Below are positions 11,521-22,439 of a stretch of 64,000 nucleotides of DNA, in pieces. The notes beneath the pieces were generated by a model. The model was not told the DNA's origin. It was given only the letters and a program-made list of their open reading frames with translations, and searched no databases. Made by a program: the position numbers and the translations under genes. Within the stretch, counting starts at the first letter, position 1. Each line of letters opens with the position of its first letter. The DNA comes from Coccinella septempunctata (taxonomy: Eukaryota > Arthropoda > Insecta > Coleoptera > Coccinellidae), in NCBI RefSeq assembly GCF_907165205.1, contig NC_058191.1, forward strand, positions 1,428,501 through 1,492,500, given 5' to 3'.

Positions 11521-12365
11521 AAATTGAAGTACTACAGTCAGAGTTAGTAGGACAACAAAGTTTGTGAGGCTCTCACTTAATTATGTCCTAAACTGGAAGA
11601 AAGGAAAAAAAAATTGTTCCATAATTTTTTGTGTGCATATAGGTAATCTGTGATTATTGTGACTGACTATTTAATAATTATTACTGTGGTATATTTTGAT
11701 AAAAATCATCGATTTCACTAAGACTTCAGAATTGATGCAAAGACAATAGATTCATTAGATACTGAATGAAATTTATTATCAAAGAGGAAAAGTGAATTCA
11801 ATTAGGGATACTGTCTTCCACATCACTCTTTTGAAGTTTTATGTTTTCGATTTATTCCATTGTTAGTATTATTAAGGAACATAAACTTTATTACAATAAT
11901 TTGATGCATTCTTATCATGGGGCACAGGCGTTTCCTTCTCAACTTATTCCCTAAACAAAAATCGATACTGCAAATATTGTGCAATTTATCCAGACACTGG
12001 AGTCTACAAGAATTATTTTTTTGGGGTGATGCCCGTGGCGCCTGGAGTTTATGCATAAATAAGGGCAGACATTCAGAACTTTCAGTCGTTGAACGTTTTC
12101 AACTTGTTGATTGTATCAAGATTTCTTGTTCGATATTTGAGAGCTATGGAGGAACATTGGAGTTCATTTAAGGAGTTGATAAATCGAAACTATACCATCA
12201 GGGATATTTTAAAATATAGATAGTACCACTTATGTATACTGAGAGCTGTTCACGTACAATTTCATTGTACCTATATTTGTTAGGGAACAGTCAGAAACCG
12301 CTTCAGATAAGTACTGGGATCTTAATTTTTTGAAATATGGAAAAATGATTATTCTCTCGGAGATA
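11521..12365. other. Intergenic, nothing recognised
   Basis: Overlapping frames on both strands at 11823-12171 (77 and 84 codons) have no domain. The two strands are equally open, so I do not call a gene. Confidence 0.35.
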
Positions 12366-12439
12366 TACCAGGATATATTGAAAAATTCTTAGCCCACTAT
12401 AGAACCAAAAAAAATTTCAATGTGAAAATATTTTATTAC

Positions 12440-13410
12440 TCAACATATTCTCCTCTTAATTCGATACATTCATTACATCGAACCTGCAACGTCTCTAGAC
12501 CTTTCAAAAACAATGTTTCTTCTTACTCTGCAAACCAGACCTCCACAGCTTTTATTACCTCCTCGTTGGAAGAAAATATACGACATTTTAAACTTTTTTT
12601 CAGTGGGGAGAGAGATTATAGTTGGATGGAGCCAAATCTGGTGAATCTAGTAATTCAAACCAAAAATTACGAATTTTTTCCATGGCAACATGAGATTTGT
12701 GTGAAAGGGCGTTGTCCTGCAAAAGCAAAACACCTTTGGATAGCTTTCCGCGTCTTTTCTCTTTAATTTTTTCCCGTAGGGTAGTCAGTAATGTCGAATA
12801 GTAATCTCCGGTTATTGTTCTACCCTTATCCAAAAAATCAATCATGATTACTGCATGGCAATCCCAAAAAACTGAAGCAAGAATTTTTTCAGCAGATTTT
12901 TGGACACGAAACTTCTTAGGTCTTGAAGAACCAGAGTGTCGTCATTCCATCGATTGTTGCTTTATTTCTGGATCGCAAAAATGTACCAAAGTCTCATCCA
13001 TAGTAACAAACAATTCGGATTAAGAAATCTACATCGTTCTCAAATCGAGCACAGGTCGAACGCGATGCTTCTACCCTTGCACGCTTTTGGTCAACATTCA
13101 AACATTTGGGGATCCATTTTGCAGCAATTTTTCTCATGTCCACATTGACGTGAATTATATGATGAACGCGTTCGTATGAAATATTCAGTGCTTCAGATAT
13201 CTGTTTTAGCCCAATTCGACGGTCTGATTAAATCATGTCATGAACTGCATTGATATTTTCGGGGAATGTCACAGAAACTTGGCTTCCCGATCGGTCATCA
13301 TCTTCAATGGAAAATTTACCTCTTTCGAAGCTTGCTGTCCAATTTTTCATGGTCGCATACGAAGGACATTGATCACCAAGGGTATTAAGCATATATTCTT
13401 AGATCTGCTT
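12440..13410 (-). pseudogene. Mariner transposase remnant (copy A)
   Basis: The transposase is read on the minus strand, broken by stops and frameshifts. The best-preserved part (12845-12600) shows the LLQDNA motif of the second catalytic Asp. Downstream, the block that should carry the third Asp is shortened and reads SNYNL, with Asn in place of Asp. Upstream on the minus strand, blocks for ISYERVHHI-like and GDQCPS-like sequence remain. It is homologous to copies B, C and D and clearly inactive. Confidence 0.8.
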
Positions 13411-13959
13411 ACCTCTTAACCCTTTCAAATACAGGTACTTGATGATGGCTCGATACTCCAAATTTTCTATCCTCACAATTTCGGTGGATATTGATTGCTA
13501 GTCGGCAGATTAACACGCGTTTCTGGTTTTCTCCTCGAAATTCTTAAAGAGTGCTTACATTAGTGTTTTCTTTGCTACCAGCTTCTGATACTGATCAATT
13601 AAGGTAAAATACTATCGATTACAACCACCCTCATTACATCCGCAAATTTTTGTGTATGATTGTTTTTGACTTGATTGGAAATTAATTTTCGATTTCAATT
13701 GAAATAATCGTGTTTATCAAACGATTCATTCCACCGTATGTTGATAACGTATTCTGTTATCTTTCACGTGTTGCGGTGTTGATAATTTTCCGTTCTTAGG
13801 AACTGAAATAAATTGTGATCGCTGAATCCTCGCATTTTACGCCTTTCCTTTATTCCTCCGTTTCCGAGGTCTACCAAAATCTCTGTCTTGAGTCTTCCCT
13901 ATCGACCCAGGGAAGTGAAGAGTCTCAACATAAATCCATCTCCTGTACATTTATCAGCA

Positions 13960-14994
13960 ATGCCACGTAATTGCTCTTCGTGTAGTAAGAATATAACAGG
14001 TTCACATCTCTCGATTTCCTGTACTAAATGTTCAAAAGTTTTCCATGCATTATGCGTGAATGTCACTTCGAGCGAAATTAGCTCTCTTTCCGATAAACAG
14101 GAAACTTGGATCTGTCCTATCTGTCAGTCCATGGAGCGCCGACTTAGGAGTAATTCCTCCGGAGCTCGCACTTTGTCTTCTGATGCTGCTGCTACGAAAC
14201 CATCTACGTCTGGAGTTGAGGGCAGCCAGGGTTCTCCTTTGACTCTGGAGCATTTTCATCAAATGATGAACAGAATTAGTGAGGTCGCTTCCAGTGTTCA
14301 TCGAATGGAAGAGCGGCAAAATGAAATTCTCAGCCAATTGGCTATCTGTTCTGCATCCATCAATAAGCATTCTGAGATTTTATCCAATCATCAGCAATCA
14401 CTAACCGCTCTTGAATCGGATGTGTCAAGTTTAAAAGATTCACATAATAATCTATCTAGCGGAATAAAAAATGCCTCTTCTATGATTCTAAGCCTGGAGT
14501 CTAGATTGGACGACATAGCCGCTGATACTACCCCTGATCTGATACCTGAAATTATGAAACGAGTGGAAAAATCTCACAATATAATAATTGTCAATTTGCC
14601 CGAAAGTCCTAACGATGAAGATAATGCAGTTGCGGTTGTTGAGCATATACATAGGGCAGCGAGTAAATTCATGACCAACATCTCACGTATTCCTGGGAAA
14701 GATGAGAATAAACCTAGATGGCTCAAGATTTCCTTTTCCAATTCTGAAATCGTTAATAAAATCCTTAGGGACAAGAACTCCTTGCATGGAAACTCACGTT
14801 TCCGTGACATAATAATACGTGATGATAAAACGAAGAATCAGGTAGCTGAACTAAATGCACTCCGTGCTGAACTACGGAGGAGACAGGAGGGAGGTGAGAA
14901 GAATATCACAATCAAGTATGACAGGGGTCGACCAACTATCTCATCAACAAAGAAAAACCAACCCAAGTCTTCAACAAAAAACCGGTCACCCTAA
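13960..14994 (+). CDS. LINE ORF1: PHD-finger, coiled-coil RNA-binding protein
   Basis: I choose the ATG at 13960 (344 codons): the frame is open upstream to about 13888 but without another ATG, and the zinc finger starts four residues after this Met. Residues 4-55 form a C4HC3 PHD-type finger (CSSC, SCTKC, HALC, CPIC). A Ser/Ala-rich linker follows, then a long coiled coil (about 95-190, heptads with LESDVSSL and LESRLDDI), then an RRM-like block starting HNIIIVNLPES and a basic tail. PHD-bearing ORF1 proteins are typical of CR1/L2-group LINEs, where ORF1 packages the RNA. Nine bases before the stop lies an A-AAA-AAC heptamer, suggesting that some ribosomes shift into ORF2. Confidence 0.85.
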   Translation: MPRNCSSCSKNITGSHLSISCTKCSKVFHALCVNVTSSEISSLSDKQETWICPICQSMERRLRSNSSGARTLSSDAAATKPSTSGVEGSQGSPLTLEHFHQMMNRISEVASSVHRMEERQNEILSQLAICSASINKHSEILSNHQQSLTALESDVSSLKDSHNNLSSGIKNASSMILSLESRLDDIAADTTPDLIPEIMKRVEKSHNIIIVNLPESPNDEDNAVAVVEHIHRAASKFMTNISRIPGKDENKPRWLKISFSNSEIVNKILRDKNSLHGNSRFRDIIIRDDKTKNQVAELNALRAELRRRQEGGEKNITIKYDRGRPTISSTKKNQPKSSTKNRSP

Positions 14995-15004
14995 ATTCGT
15001 GGCC
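14976..15004 (+). promoter_or_regulatory. Candidate -1 ribosomal frameshift site with hairpin
   Basis: A-AAA-AAC occupies 14976-14982 in the ORF1 phase X-XXY-YYZ (codons ACA AAA AAC). A -1 slip there enters the ORF2 frame, which is open from 14922 to 17774. One base later, GGTCAC (14984-14989) can pair with GTGGCC (14999-15004), with one G-U, around a 9-nt loop containing the ORF1 stop. The spacer is shorter than the usual 5-9 nt. Confidence 0.5.
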
Positions 15005-17774
15005 TATCGTCTATACTAACGCCCAGTCTCTACTGTCCAAATTCAACGAGTTGCTCACTGTCGTCCAAATGAAGGAACCATTCATTATTTTCATAACCGA
15101 AACTTGGTTGCAGTCTTCCATTCCTGACGGAACTTGCCATATACCAGGCTACACAATATTTCGCCGAGACAGTCTACGAACTATCGGCTACGGAGGTGTC
15201 TGCATCTTCTTGAGGGATGATATCGTTGCTTCCTTCAAGATATCTGTTTTTAATAGAGACTGGGACGGTATAGATAATATCTTCATGGATCTGTCTGATC
15301 CGCATATATCTTTTACTTTGGCATGCATTTATAGACCACGACCTTGCATAGATGATAGGGCCCTTGGTGAATACCTGGAGGAGCTATCACTTTCACGACG
15401 AAACATTATAATTATTGGCGACTTCAACTGCCCTGATCTGGAATGGCCCCTCATCAGGCGCCCCTCTGAGAACTCACCATCATTTCCATATGCAGACCTC
15501 ATCCTCAATACGGGACTACAACAAATTGTACAAAAGCCAACGAGGTACAGACAGGGACAAAATCCTTCTACACTAGATCTCATTTTCACATCGGATAGCA
15601 ATCTTCTGTCTGAGCTGTCGTATCTACCTCCTCTTGGCAGATCCGATCACGTGGTCTTGAAGTTTGACCTGCAGTTTTTTTGTCCCTCTACACAGAAGAA
15701 GCAAACCAGGGTTTTTAAGAGGACGGATTATGAGGGGGTGTCGGCAGTGCTGCGGACTTATGATTGGTCAGACTTTTTTTCCGGAGATGAGGACATCGAT
15801 GTTCTTTGGGAGAGATTTCATAGAATTGTACTAGACGCAGTTTCATCTAACACTGATTCCAAGCTAGTGAATCATAATCCAAGTAAACCATGGATAACAG
15901 GCAAACTCTACGATTCAATTAAAGTAAAGAAGTCTCTATGGCAGCGTTATGTCAGAAGTGGATCTGATACTGATTACAAAAACCATCGAAACTACTCCAA
16001 TCACTTGTCATCTTTAATCCGGTCTGCAAAGGCCAATTATGAGAATGATTTGGTGTCTGGGGGGAACCGGAAAAGGTTTTTCAAATATGTCCGAGGTTCC
16101 TTTGATAGCAAGGTATCTATTCCCCTGGTGAAGAATTCATCTGGAGGACAGTGCAGCACCTATTCTGAGTCAGCTGATGTTCTCGCTGAAACATTTTCCT
16201 CCCACTTCACTGATGAACCTATGTCGGCCATACCACCTTTACTTACTCCTCGATGTTCTGGCTCCCTTGATCATATACCATTGTCGTCAGACATTGTGGA
16301 AAAGTATCTTTCCAGCCTGAGGGTCGCTGCTGCTCCTGGTAGTGATGGAATTACTTGTCTTCTCCTTTCGAAATGTTCTGGTGCTTTTGCTGAACCACTT
16401 TTCCATCTTTTTCAAAGATCTTTCCTTACTTCATCACTTCCTTCACAATGGCGTTCGGCTTCGGTTACGCCTGTTTATAAGAATGGGGATAAGACCTCCC
16501 CTTCTAACTACCGCCCCATAAGTCTCGTGTCTACTGTATGCAAGGTATTCGAAAGAATAATAACCGACCACATTCTTGATTTTGCCAAGTCTAATAAATT
16601 GATACCTGATGCTCAGCACGGTTTTCTTCCGGGTCGATCAACGATGACTAACCTTCTCATGGCAGTGAATGACTGGTCCAGGTGCTTAGACGATGGCATT
16701 CCGATTGATGTTGTTTATTTGGATTTTGCCAAGGCGTTTGACAGAGTTCCCCACCGTCGGCTAATTCATAAGCTGGAGCATATGGGAATTCGAGGAGGAT
16801 TGCTCTCATGGATCAAGTCCTTTCTCAGTGATAGAACTTTTAGAGTTAGGGTTGGTGGTGTTTTCTCTACAAGTGATAGGAAGGTTACAAGTGGTGTTCC
16901 CCAGGGATCGGTTCTTGGTCCGATTCTTTTCCTGCTGTACATAGCGGACCTCCCACAATCATTGATCTCAAAGTGTCTCCTGTTCGCCGACGATGCCAAA
17001 TTATACAGTGTCCCATCCCTTACCTATAACCAGCTGCAGTCCGACCTGGATAGTATTGCTCTCTGGGTTGAAAAATGGTTGCTACCTCTCAACATCAGCA
17101 AGTGCTGTGTTCTGCACCTCGGCAGAAACAATCCCAGGCTTCCTTATACGCTGGCTGGAGAGTCTCTTACTGTGGTCCGGAGCCATCTTGATCTTGGGGT
17201 GATCGTCAATTCCGATCTTGACTGGTCGGAGCATATAACTGAGGCTTGTAGTAGAGCCAAGAAGGCCGCCTTCCTCATCCAACGGTCTTTCAGGGGTTGT
17301 AGTATACAGACTGCCAAATTGCTGTACACAACCTACGTGAGGCCTATTCTAGAGTACGCTGGGCCAGTTTGGTGGGTAGCTCTCAAATCTGACTTACAGC
17401 TTCTTGAGTCTATCCAGAGATGGTGCACAAGAATCCCGTTTTCCTGGTTCTCTCGACCAAGCTACGAGGCAAGAATGAGATTGTTCGACCTGACAAGATT
17501 CGAGGACCGGCGTGCCAGGGGTGACATGATAGTGGCTTTTAGGGCTACGCATGGATTCTTTGGTGTAGACCTTGAACATTTATTCCCTTTAAATACGAAC
17601 CATCTTCGCGGACATAGTTTCAAACTTGCCAAGGAATCGTTTAAGACCACCTGCCGGATGAACTTCCTACCTAATAGAATTTTCGACGTTTGGAATCGTC
17701 TCCCGAATGAAGTGGTGAATGCTGATACAGTCAACAGGTTCAAGAACATGTACGACCGATGGCGAAATGCTTAA
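14982..17774 (+). CDS. LINE ORF2: AP-like endonuclease plus reverse transcriptase
   Basis: This protein nicks target DNA and primes reverse transcription there. I start it at the first codon after the proposed frameshift; the frame is open from 14922, there is no ATG before 15069, and starting at 15069 would remove the conserved YTNAQSL block at the endonuclease N terminus. Numbering from 15051, the endonuclease shows TETW (16-19), GDFN (123-126) and SDH (198-200). The RT shows NYRPISL (486-492), QHGFLPGRS (522-530), YLDFAKAFD (556-564), SGVPQGSVLGP (614-624) and FADD (645-648). The C terminus has the VWNRLPNEVV-like block usual in CR1/L2/jockey-group proteins. No RNase H was seen. At about 930 codons it is near normal length and has no stop codon or frameshift, so it may be active. 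Confidence 0.88.
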   Translation, partial: PVTLNSWPIVYTNAQSLLSKFNELLTVVQMKEPFIIFITETWLQSSIPDGTCHIPGYTIFRRDSLRTIGYGGVCIFLRDDIVASFKISVFNRDWDGIDNIFMDLSDPHISFTLACIYRPRPCIDDRALGEYLEELSLSRRNIIIIGDFNCPDLEWPLIRRPSENSPSFPYADLILNTGLQQIVQKPTRYRQGQNPSTLDLIFTSDSNLLSELSYLPPLGRSDHVVLKFDLQFFCPSTQKKQTRVFKRTDYEGVSAVLRTYDWSDFFSGDEDIDVLWERFHRIVLDAVSSNTDSKLVNHNPSKPWITGKLYDSIKVKKSLWQRYVRSGSDTDYKNHRNYSNHLSSLIRSAKANYENDLVSGGNRKRFFKYVRGSFDSKVSIPLVKNSSGGQCSTYSESADVLAETFSSHFTDEPMSAIPPLLTPRCSGSLDHIPLSSDIVEKYLSSLRVAAAPGSDGITCLLLSKCSGAFAEPLFHLFQRSFLTSSLPSQWRSASVTPVYKNGDKTSPSNYRPISLVSTVCKVFERIITDHILDFAKSNKLIPDAQHGFLPGRSTMTNLLMAVNDWSRCLDDGIPIDVVYLDFAKAFDRVPHRRLIHKLEHMGIRGGLLSWIKSFLSDRTFRVRVGGVFSTSDRKVTSGVPQGSVLGPILFLLYIADLPQSLISKCLLFADDAKLYSVPSLTYNQLQSDLDSIALWVEKWLLPLNISKCCVLHLGRNNPRLPYTLAGESLTVVRSHLDLGVIVNSDLDWSEHITEACSRAKKAAFLIQRSFRGCSIQTAKLLYTTYVRPILEYAGPVWWVALKSDLQLLESIQRWCTRIPFSWFSRPSYEARMRLFDLTRFEDRRARGDMIVAFRATHGFFGVDLEHLFPLNTNHLRGHSFKLAKESFKTTCRMNFLPNRIFDVWNRLPNEVVNADTVNRFKNMYDRWRNA

Positions 17775-18027
17775 ATTCATCTACTTTCTAGCATACATTG
17801 TATATATTAGTTCTGTATTGAGTGCATAGGTTTAACCTCCACTCTTATTGTAGTGTAATAATAATAATAATAATATCTTCTTTCTTTTAATTTATTGCGG
17901 TTTACTTTTTTGACCTCAAAATTCACACTGACACTTCTTATGAGTTATTATTCGTTGCTGTGGTAACGCAATATTTTTTTATGCATGGAACTGGTCTAGG
18001 CCAACTAGATATCTATGCATCCTCGTA

Positions 18028-20157
18028 TAAGCAACTTTGTTAGAGTTCACAAACTGGATGATTGACAGCTCTAGCTACTGGCTTCAAGTCAGTACTCTCA
18101 TCATCATTTCAATTGTTCTAATACACTTTGGTTATTGATCCCAATTAGCAATAAAGAGTTGTCGAATCAGAGAATTAAAAGTAAATACGCAGTCTCGATG
18201 TTAAGTTTATGAAACGGAATTGACAAATATAAGAATTCATCGTTTTCAAAATGAAATTGCCAAATCTGAAATATTTCAAATACTGCAACACAATTATTGT
18301 TCGCTTCAATTGGCTTTCAAAGGTGGAGTGTTTAGAAAGATAATATAATTGAGTTATTATTGGTAATGCGTAGATTCATTGTTCTGTTTTTGAGTTTATT
18401 CACAAAAGTTTACATCGACAATCTTGCAGAAAAAAACATACACACAGTAGAACACTCAAACAAGCCATTCTGAAATAACACAAGAAAAATGTCGCAATAC
18501 AATCCAATCTAATGTCAGATATTTTTACCACGGGCAGTCTATTACAGTGTTTGTGGTAATTTTTCTATTCGCCTAAATCGTTGAGCATTTTTTGAATGAA
18601 GGATTATCATGTATCATTCAGTATTATACTTTATAGGTGAATAATTAACACTCTTTGTTCTGGTTTGCCATTTGCTGAAGTTCGTCAATCTCTTGTCAGC
18701 ATCTAGACTGTACTACCTTCGCCAAAAATTAATTTATGAGTTCAGGCAAGGAAAATTAACTCAAGTTGAAGTTTTGCTATGTTTTCATTCATTTTATTTT
18801 TCTTATTTTTTCGAAATTAGGAGTAAACACAGGAAATATAATTCCCAAAGAAAATACCTAAAAAATTGTCGAAAAATTATAAAAAAAATGTTATGTTGTC
18901 TAACTAAAAGAAATAATCAAAAAAATCGAGAGAAGTCAAAATGTTTTATAACCCCACAATATTTATCAAATGAAAATTGGTATATTATGTAGCCTCTCAT
19001 AAAGTAGGTAAGTATTTCAATCCTGGTTGATGAAAAAATAATGATTTTCCACTGGTTCGACTTCAAACTTCACGGTGCATTCATTCCGTACTCGTCATAC
19101 CAGAACACAGAAAACCGAATTTAATTCCAGAACTTGCCCCTTCATACGTCACATGAATGCAACCCACCCTTAAGTGCACTCCGACCATGAGCAAGTATAT
19201 TTTTTCCATTGTATTTTTTTTCTGGACCGGTGCATACGCAGTGGTGGAACAAGTTGAACCATCGCGGGCGCGCCGGCGGGGGTAGACGCAAGGAAAGGGT
19301 GAAAGTGGCTCCTGCCAACAGCTGCCGACACCTGGAGTTGTACCGGCTCCCCCCGATTTCTCGAAAATACAGGGCGTCTGATGGTCGCGCCAGTGGTGTA
19401 TCGCAAGTTTGGTTAGTGAGCCCTGAAATCGAAGCAAGCCGATTAATTGAGTCGTTTAATTGAGATTTCCATAAGGGGTGGGTGTGCCCCTACTATCGCA
19501 TCGTGGCTTGTGCCTTTAATTTAATGAAATATGCAGGCCGTTTAAGGGTTGATCGCATATCAGACGTGTCTAGGAAATCAGAAAAAGACGGATTTTTCAA
19601 ATTTTTCAATGCCTGATCAACCTTTTTATTCGGTTTTCAGAAGGAAATAACTATTTTTAGGGCCGATTTCACCAAAGATATAAACCTAAGATTAGACAGG
19701 AAGAAACTAGTCCATTTATGTCGATCTCCATGGAGTGTCCCTGTGTTTTGTGGTTCCTTTACCCTACTCATTGAACAAGCATATGTTAATGTTGGAAAGA
19801 GTTTGTTTGAATTTTAATCTGAGTTTAATTTGGGCGGAGTTGATCACCGTTTGGAGAAATTGGCTCTTAGTATAAAGAATTTTAATTGCAATTTCAAAAC
19901 AAGCGTACACCATAGTAGTTTGTCTATGGTTAGTTTTCGGTTTGAATAGAAAAAAGAGAAGTTTTTAGTGTATCATACGTATCTTCATGGGAGGTTTCTT
20001 AATTTGGTGACAATATCCTTATCTATCTCGTTATAATGGAAGGCGTTCAGTGTTAGTTGCTATAGTGCTAATCTTGGCTTACGACACTATTGTGAAGTTG
20101 AAGGTTTTTACTATTTCCCAAGAGATAATAAACACTCAGTCATTGTATAAGGACATG
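18028..20157. other. Intergenic, with GC-rich island (about 19.15-19.56 kb) and a repeat copy (19.90-20.16 kb)
   Basis: 18.0-19.1 kb is AT-rich with one spurious 106-codon frame. The 19.15-19.56 kb island is strongly GC-rich (it contains CGCGGGCGCGCCGGCGGGGG) with open frames on both strands, which reflects composition rather than coding. 19.90-20.16 kb is a third copy of the repeat 'b' found at 22.72 and 23.71 kb (shared CTATCTCGT, TTACTATTT and AAGGACAT blocks). Mariner B sits at its TA. Confidence 0.45.
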
Positions 20158-21434
20158 TACGAAGATATATTGAACAATTCTCAGCCTAATAAAGAACCGA
20201 GTACAGAACCAAACAAAATTTCAACGTCAAAATATTTTATTACTCAACATATTTTCCCCTTCATTGGATATATTCATTACAGCGAACCTGCAACGTCTCT
20301 AGACCTTTCAACAAAAATGTTTCTTCTTGCTCTGCAAACCAGACCTCTACAGCTTTTATTAACTCCTTGTTTGAAGAAAATTTACGAACTTTTAAACTTT
20401 TTTTCAGTTGAGGAAAGAGATGATAGTCGAATGAAGCCAAATCTGGTGAATAAGGGGGGTGTTCTAGTAATTCGAACCCTAAATCACGAAATTTTTGCAT
20501 AGCAACATGAGATTTGTGTGCAGGGGCATTGTCCTGCAAAAACGAAACACCTTTGGAGTCCTTTCTGCGTCTTTTCTCTTTAATTTTTTCTCGTAGAGTG
20601 GTCAATAATGTCAAATGGTAATCTCAGGTTATTGTTCTACAGTTATCCAAAAAATCAATCATGATTACTCCATGGCAATCCCAAAAAACTGAAGCTAGAA
20701 CTTCTCCAGCAGATTTTTGGACACGAAACTTCATAGGTCTTGGAGAACCATCGATTGTTGCTTTGTTTCTGAATCGTAGAAATGTATCAAAGTCTCATCC
20801 ATAGTAACAATTCGGTTTAAAAAGTCTACATCGTTTTCAAATCGAACACAGATCGAATGCCATGATGCTTCTACCCTTGCATGGTTTTGGTCAACATTCA
20901 AACACTTGGGGACCCATTTTACAGCAATTTTTCGAATGTCCAAATTGACGTGAACTATATGATGAACGCGTTCGTATGAAATATTCAGTGCTTCAGATAT
21001 CCGTGTTAGCCCAATTTGACGGTCTGATAAAATCATGTCATGAACTGCATCGATATTTTCGGGGACTGGCACAGAAACTGGCCTTCCCGATCGGTCATCA
21101 TCTTCAATGGAAAATTCACTTCTTTTGAAGCTTGCAGTCCAATTTTTCATGGTCGTATACGAAGGACATTGATCACCAAGAGTATTAAGCATAACTTACC
21201 TCTTAACCCTATTAAATACAGGTACTTGATGATGGTTCGGTACTCCAATTTTTCGATTTTCCCAATTTCGGTGGACTTCTTCTTTCTTTTAATTTATTGC
21301 GTAACTCTGGTTTACTTTTTTGACCTCAAATTTCACACTGACACTTCTAATGTGTTATGATGTTATGCTATGGTAACGCAATTTTTTATGCATGGAACTG
21401 GTCTAGGCTAACTAGATATCAATACATCCTCATA
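20158..21434 (-). mobile_element. Mariner copy B, complete ends
   Basis: 1277 bp between TA dinucleotides at 20158-20159 and 21433-21434. The inverted ends share the CGAAGATATATTGA / TGAGGATGTATTGA pattern and continue as imperfect TIRs through AGTTAGCC. The sequence is an uninterrupted relative of copy A. Confidence 0.85.
20250..21230 (-). pseudogene. Mariner DD34D transposase, broken (copy B)
   Basis: Cut-and-paste transposase of the Tc1/mariner group. The minus-strand reading has two open pieces. 21192-20731 holds the helix-turn-helix region (PSYTTMKNW), SYERVHHI and the first catalytic Asp in MDET. 20614-20261 holds LQDNAPAHKS (second Asp) and, exactly 34 residues on, the third Asp before YHLFP. 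A deletion and frameshift near 20615-20735 removes the segment after the first Asp. The tail EEVIKAV-like and LETLQVRC blocks match a mellifera-like mariner, though subfamily is my inference. All three catalytic Asp codons survive. Confidence 0.8.
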
Positions 21435-22439
21435 AGTTGTTCAGCTTACAGAAAAAATTTGAAGGCTAAAGTACAGATCCGTGAAGTTGAGCACTAGTAC
21501 TTGGCTATAAAATAACGCTTTGGATATAAGTGAGAACTTGGAGCCTCATCTGGGGAATAGATTCTAAAATACAGAATATTTTGGAACTTTGTTTTCTGAC
21601 GATAGGACCCCAACGAAATATTTCACAAATCTAGTACATCTACTTCACAAATACTTTTCACATAGTTTCGATTCATTAGGATAAGTATTTTTTTAAACGA
21701 AAAAATACAGATTCCTTCAACTCCGAAACCATTTGTCGCATTTTGACCATTGACCAACTAAATCTCGCATTCGGTCATCCAATCATCTATAGCTCTTTTG
21801 TTTCGAAAGCAATGGTTTCTGTAGACAGCAGCATATAATTGATTTCAACCACGAACTCTTTGTCTGTGATTCCGAATAAAAAATAGCTTGAGACCTCACA
21901 GCTATATGGGATATAGAAAAAAAGACAACGCCTTCGTTACTAGGAACAAGGGCTCAAAAAATCTGATTAGTAAGGCCAGTTCGCCTTCGAACAGACGTTG
22001 CAAAATTAGAACCCTGGTCGATTGTGGTCATCAGCGCATGCTTAAGTTGATTAGTTCTCCCAAAAAATTTCCATCTGTCAGTCGGCATCTTTCAAATTAT
22101 ATTTGGCAGGTTTCACGCCTCGAATAGTTTACAAAACGCAGATAGGCGGCTTCAGCGATCGAACCAGGACTTAGATTGACATTAATGGGAATTTATGAAC
22201 CATCTCCGAAACAAAGTCGGATATCATCGCGATAAAAACCCCTGAAATATACCCAACAAACGAAAAACAATGGTACACTTAACGCACTCAAAGAATCCGT
22301 TAATATCGCGATCGGTCAATGGTGCCGCCAAATACTGGCCGAAAGTGAAGAGCGTAGAGATAATAGAGTTGTCTGTTAGGACGGATACTCGTTTTGACTG
22401 ATAAAATTATAGGAAATCGGCTAAAGCTTTCATACATCG
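21435..22439. other. Intergenic, single-copy
   Basis: A 79-codon frame at 21888-22127 (basic, no domain) is the only candidate and is not convincing. 22.13-22.40 kb is slightly CpG-richer and unexplained. Confidence 0.35.

Larger units (their letters stand above)
13492..17874 (+). mobile_element. Full-length CR1/L2-like LINE inserted in mariner A
   Basis: About 4.4 kb: a 5' UTR (13492-13959), ORF1 with a PHD finger, ORF2 with endonuclease and reverse transcriptase, a short 3' UTR and a TAATAATAAT tail (17855-17874). The target duplication is at most 2-4 bp (ATAT-like), as is usual for this group, and there is no poly(A) tail. Both frames are uninterrupted, so the insertion is young relative to its mariner host. 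Confidence 0.85.
12366..18027 (-). mobile_element. Mariner copy A, split by a LINE
   Basis: The left end (from the TA at 12366-12367, CCAGGATATATTGA) and right end (…CATCCTCG then TA at 18026-18027) match the two ends of mariner B. Removing the inserted LINE (13492-17874) leaves about 1.28 kb, the normal mariner length. The part before the LINE stops at TTCGGTGGATAT and the sequence resumes with ATCTTCTTTCTTTT, colinear with the uninterrupted B copy (…TTCGGTGGACTTCTTCTTT…). Confidence 0.85.

Noticed and set aside
19081..19463. Overlapping 118-, 84- and 78-codon frames on both strands
   Set aside because: They lie in a very GC-rich island where stop codons are rare; no protein similarity recognised.
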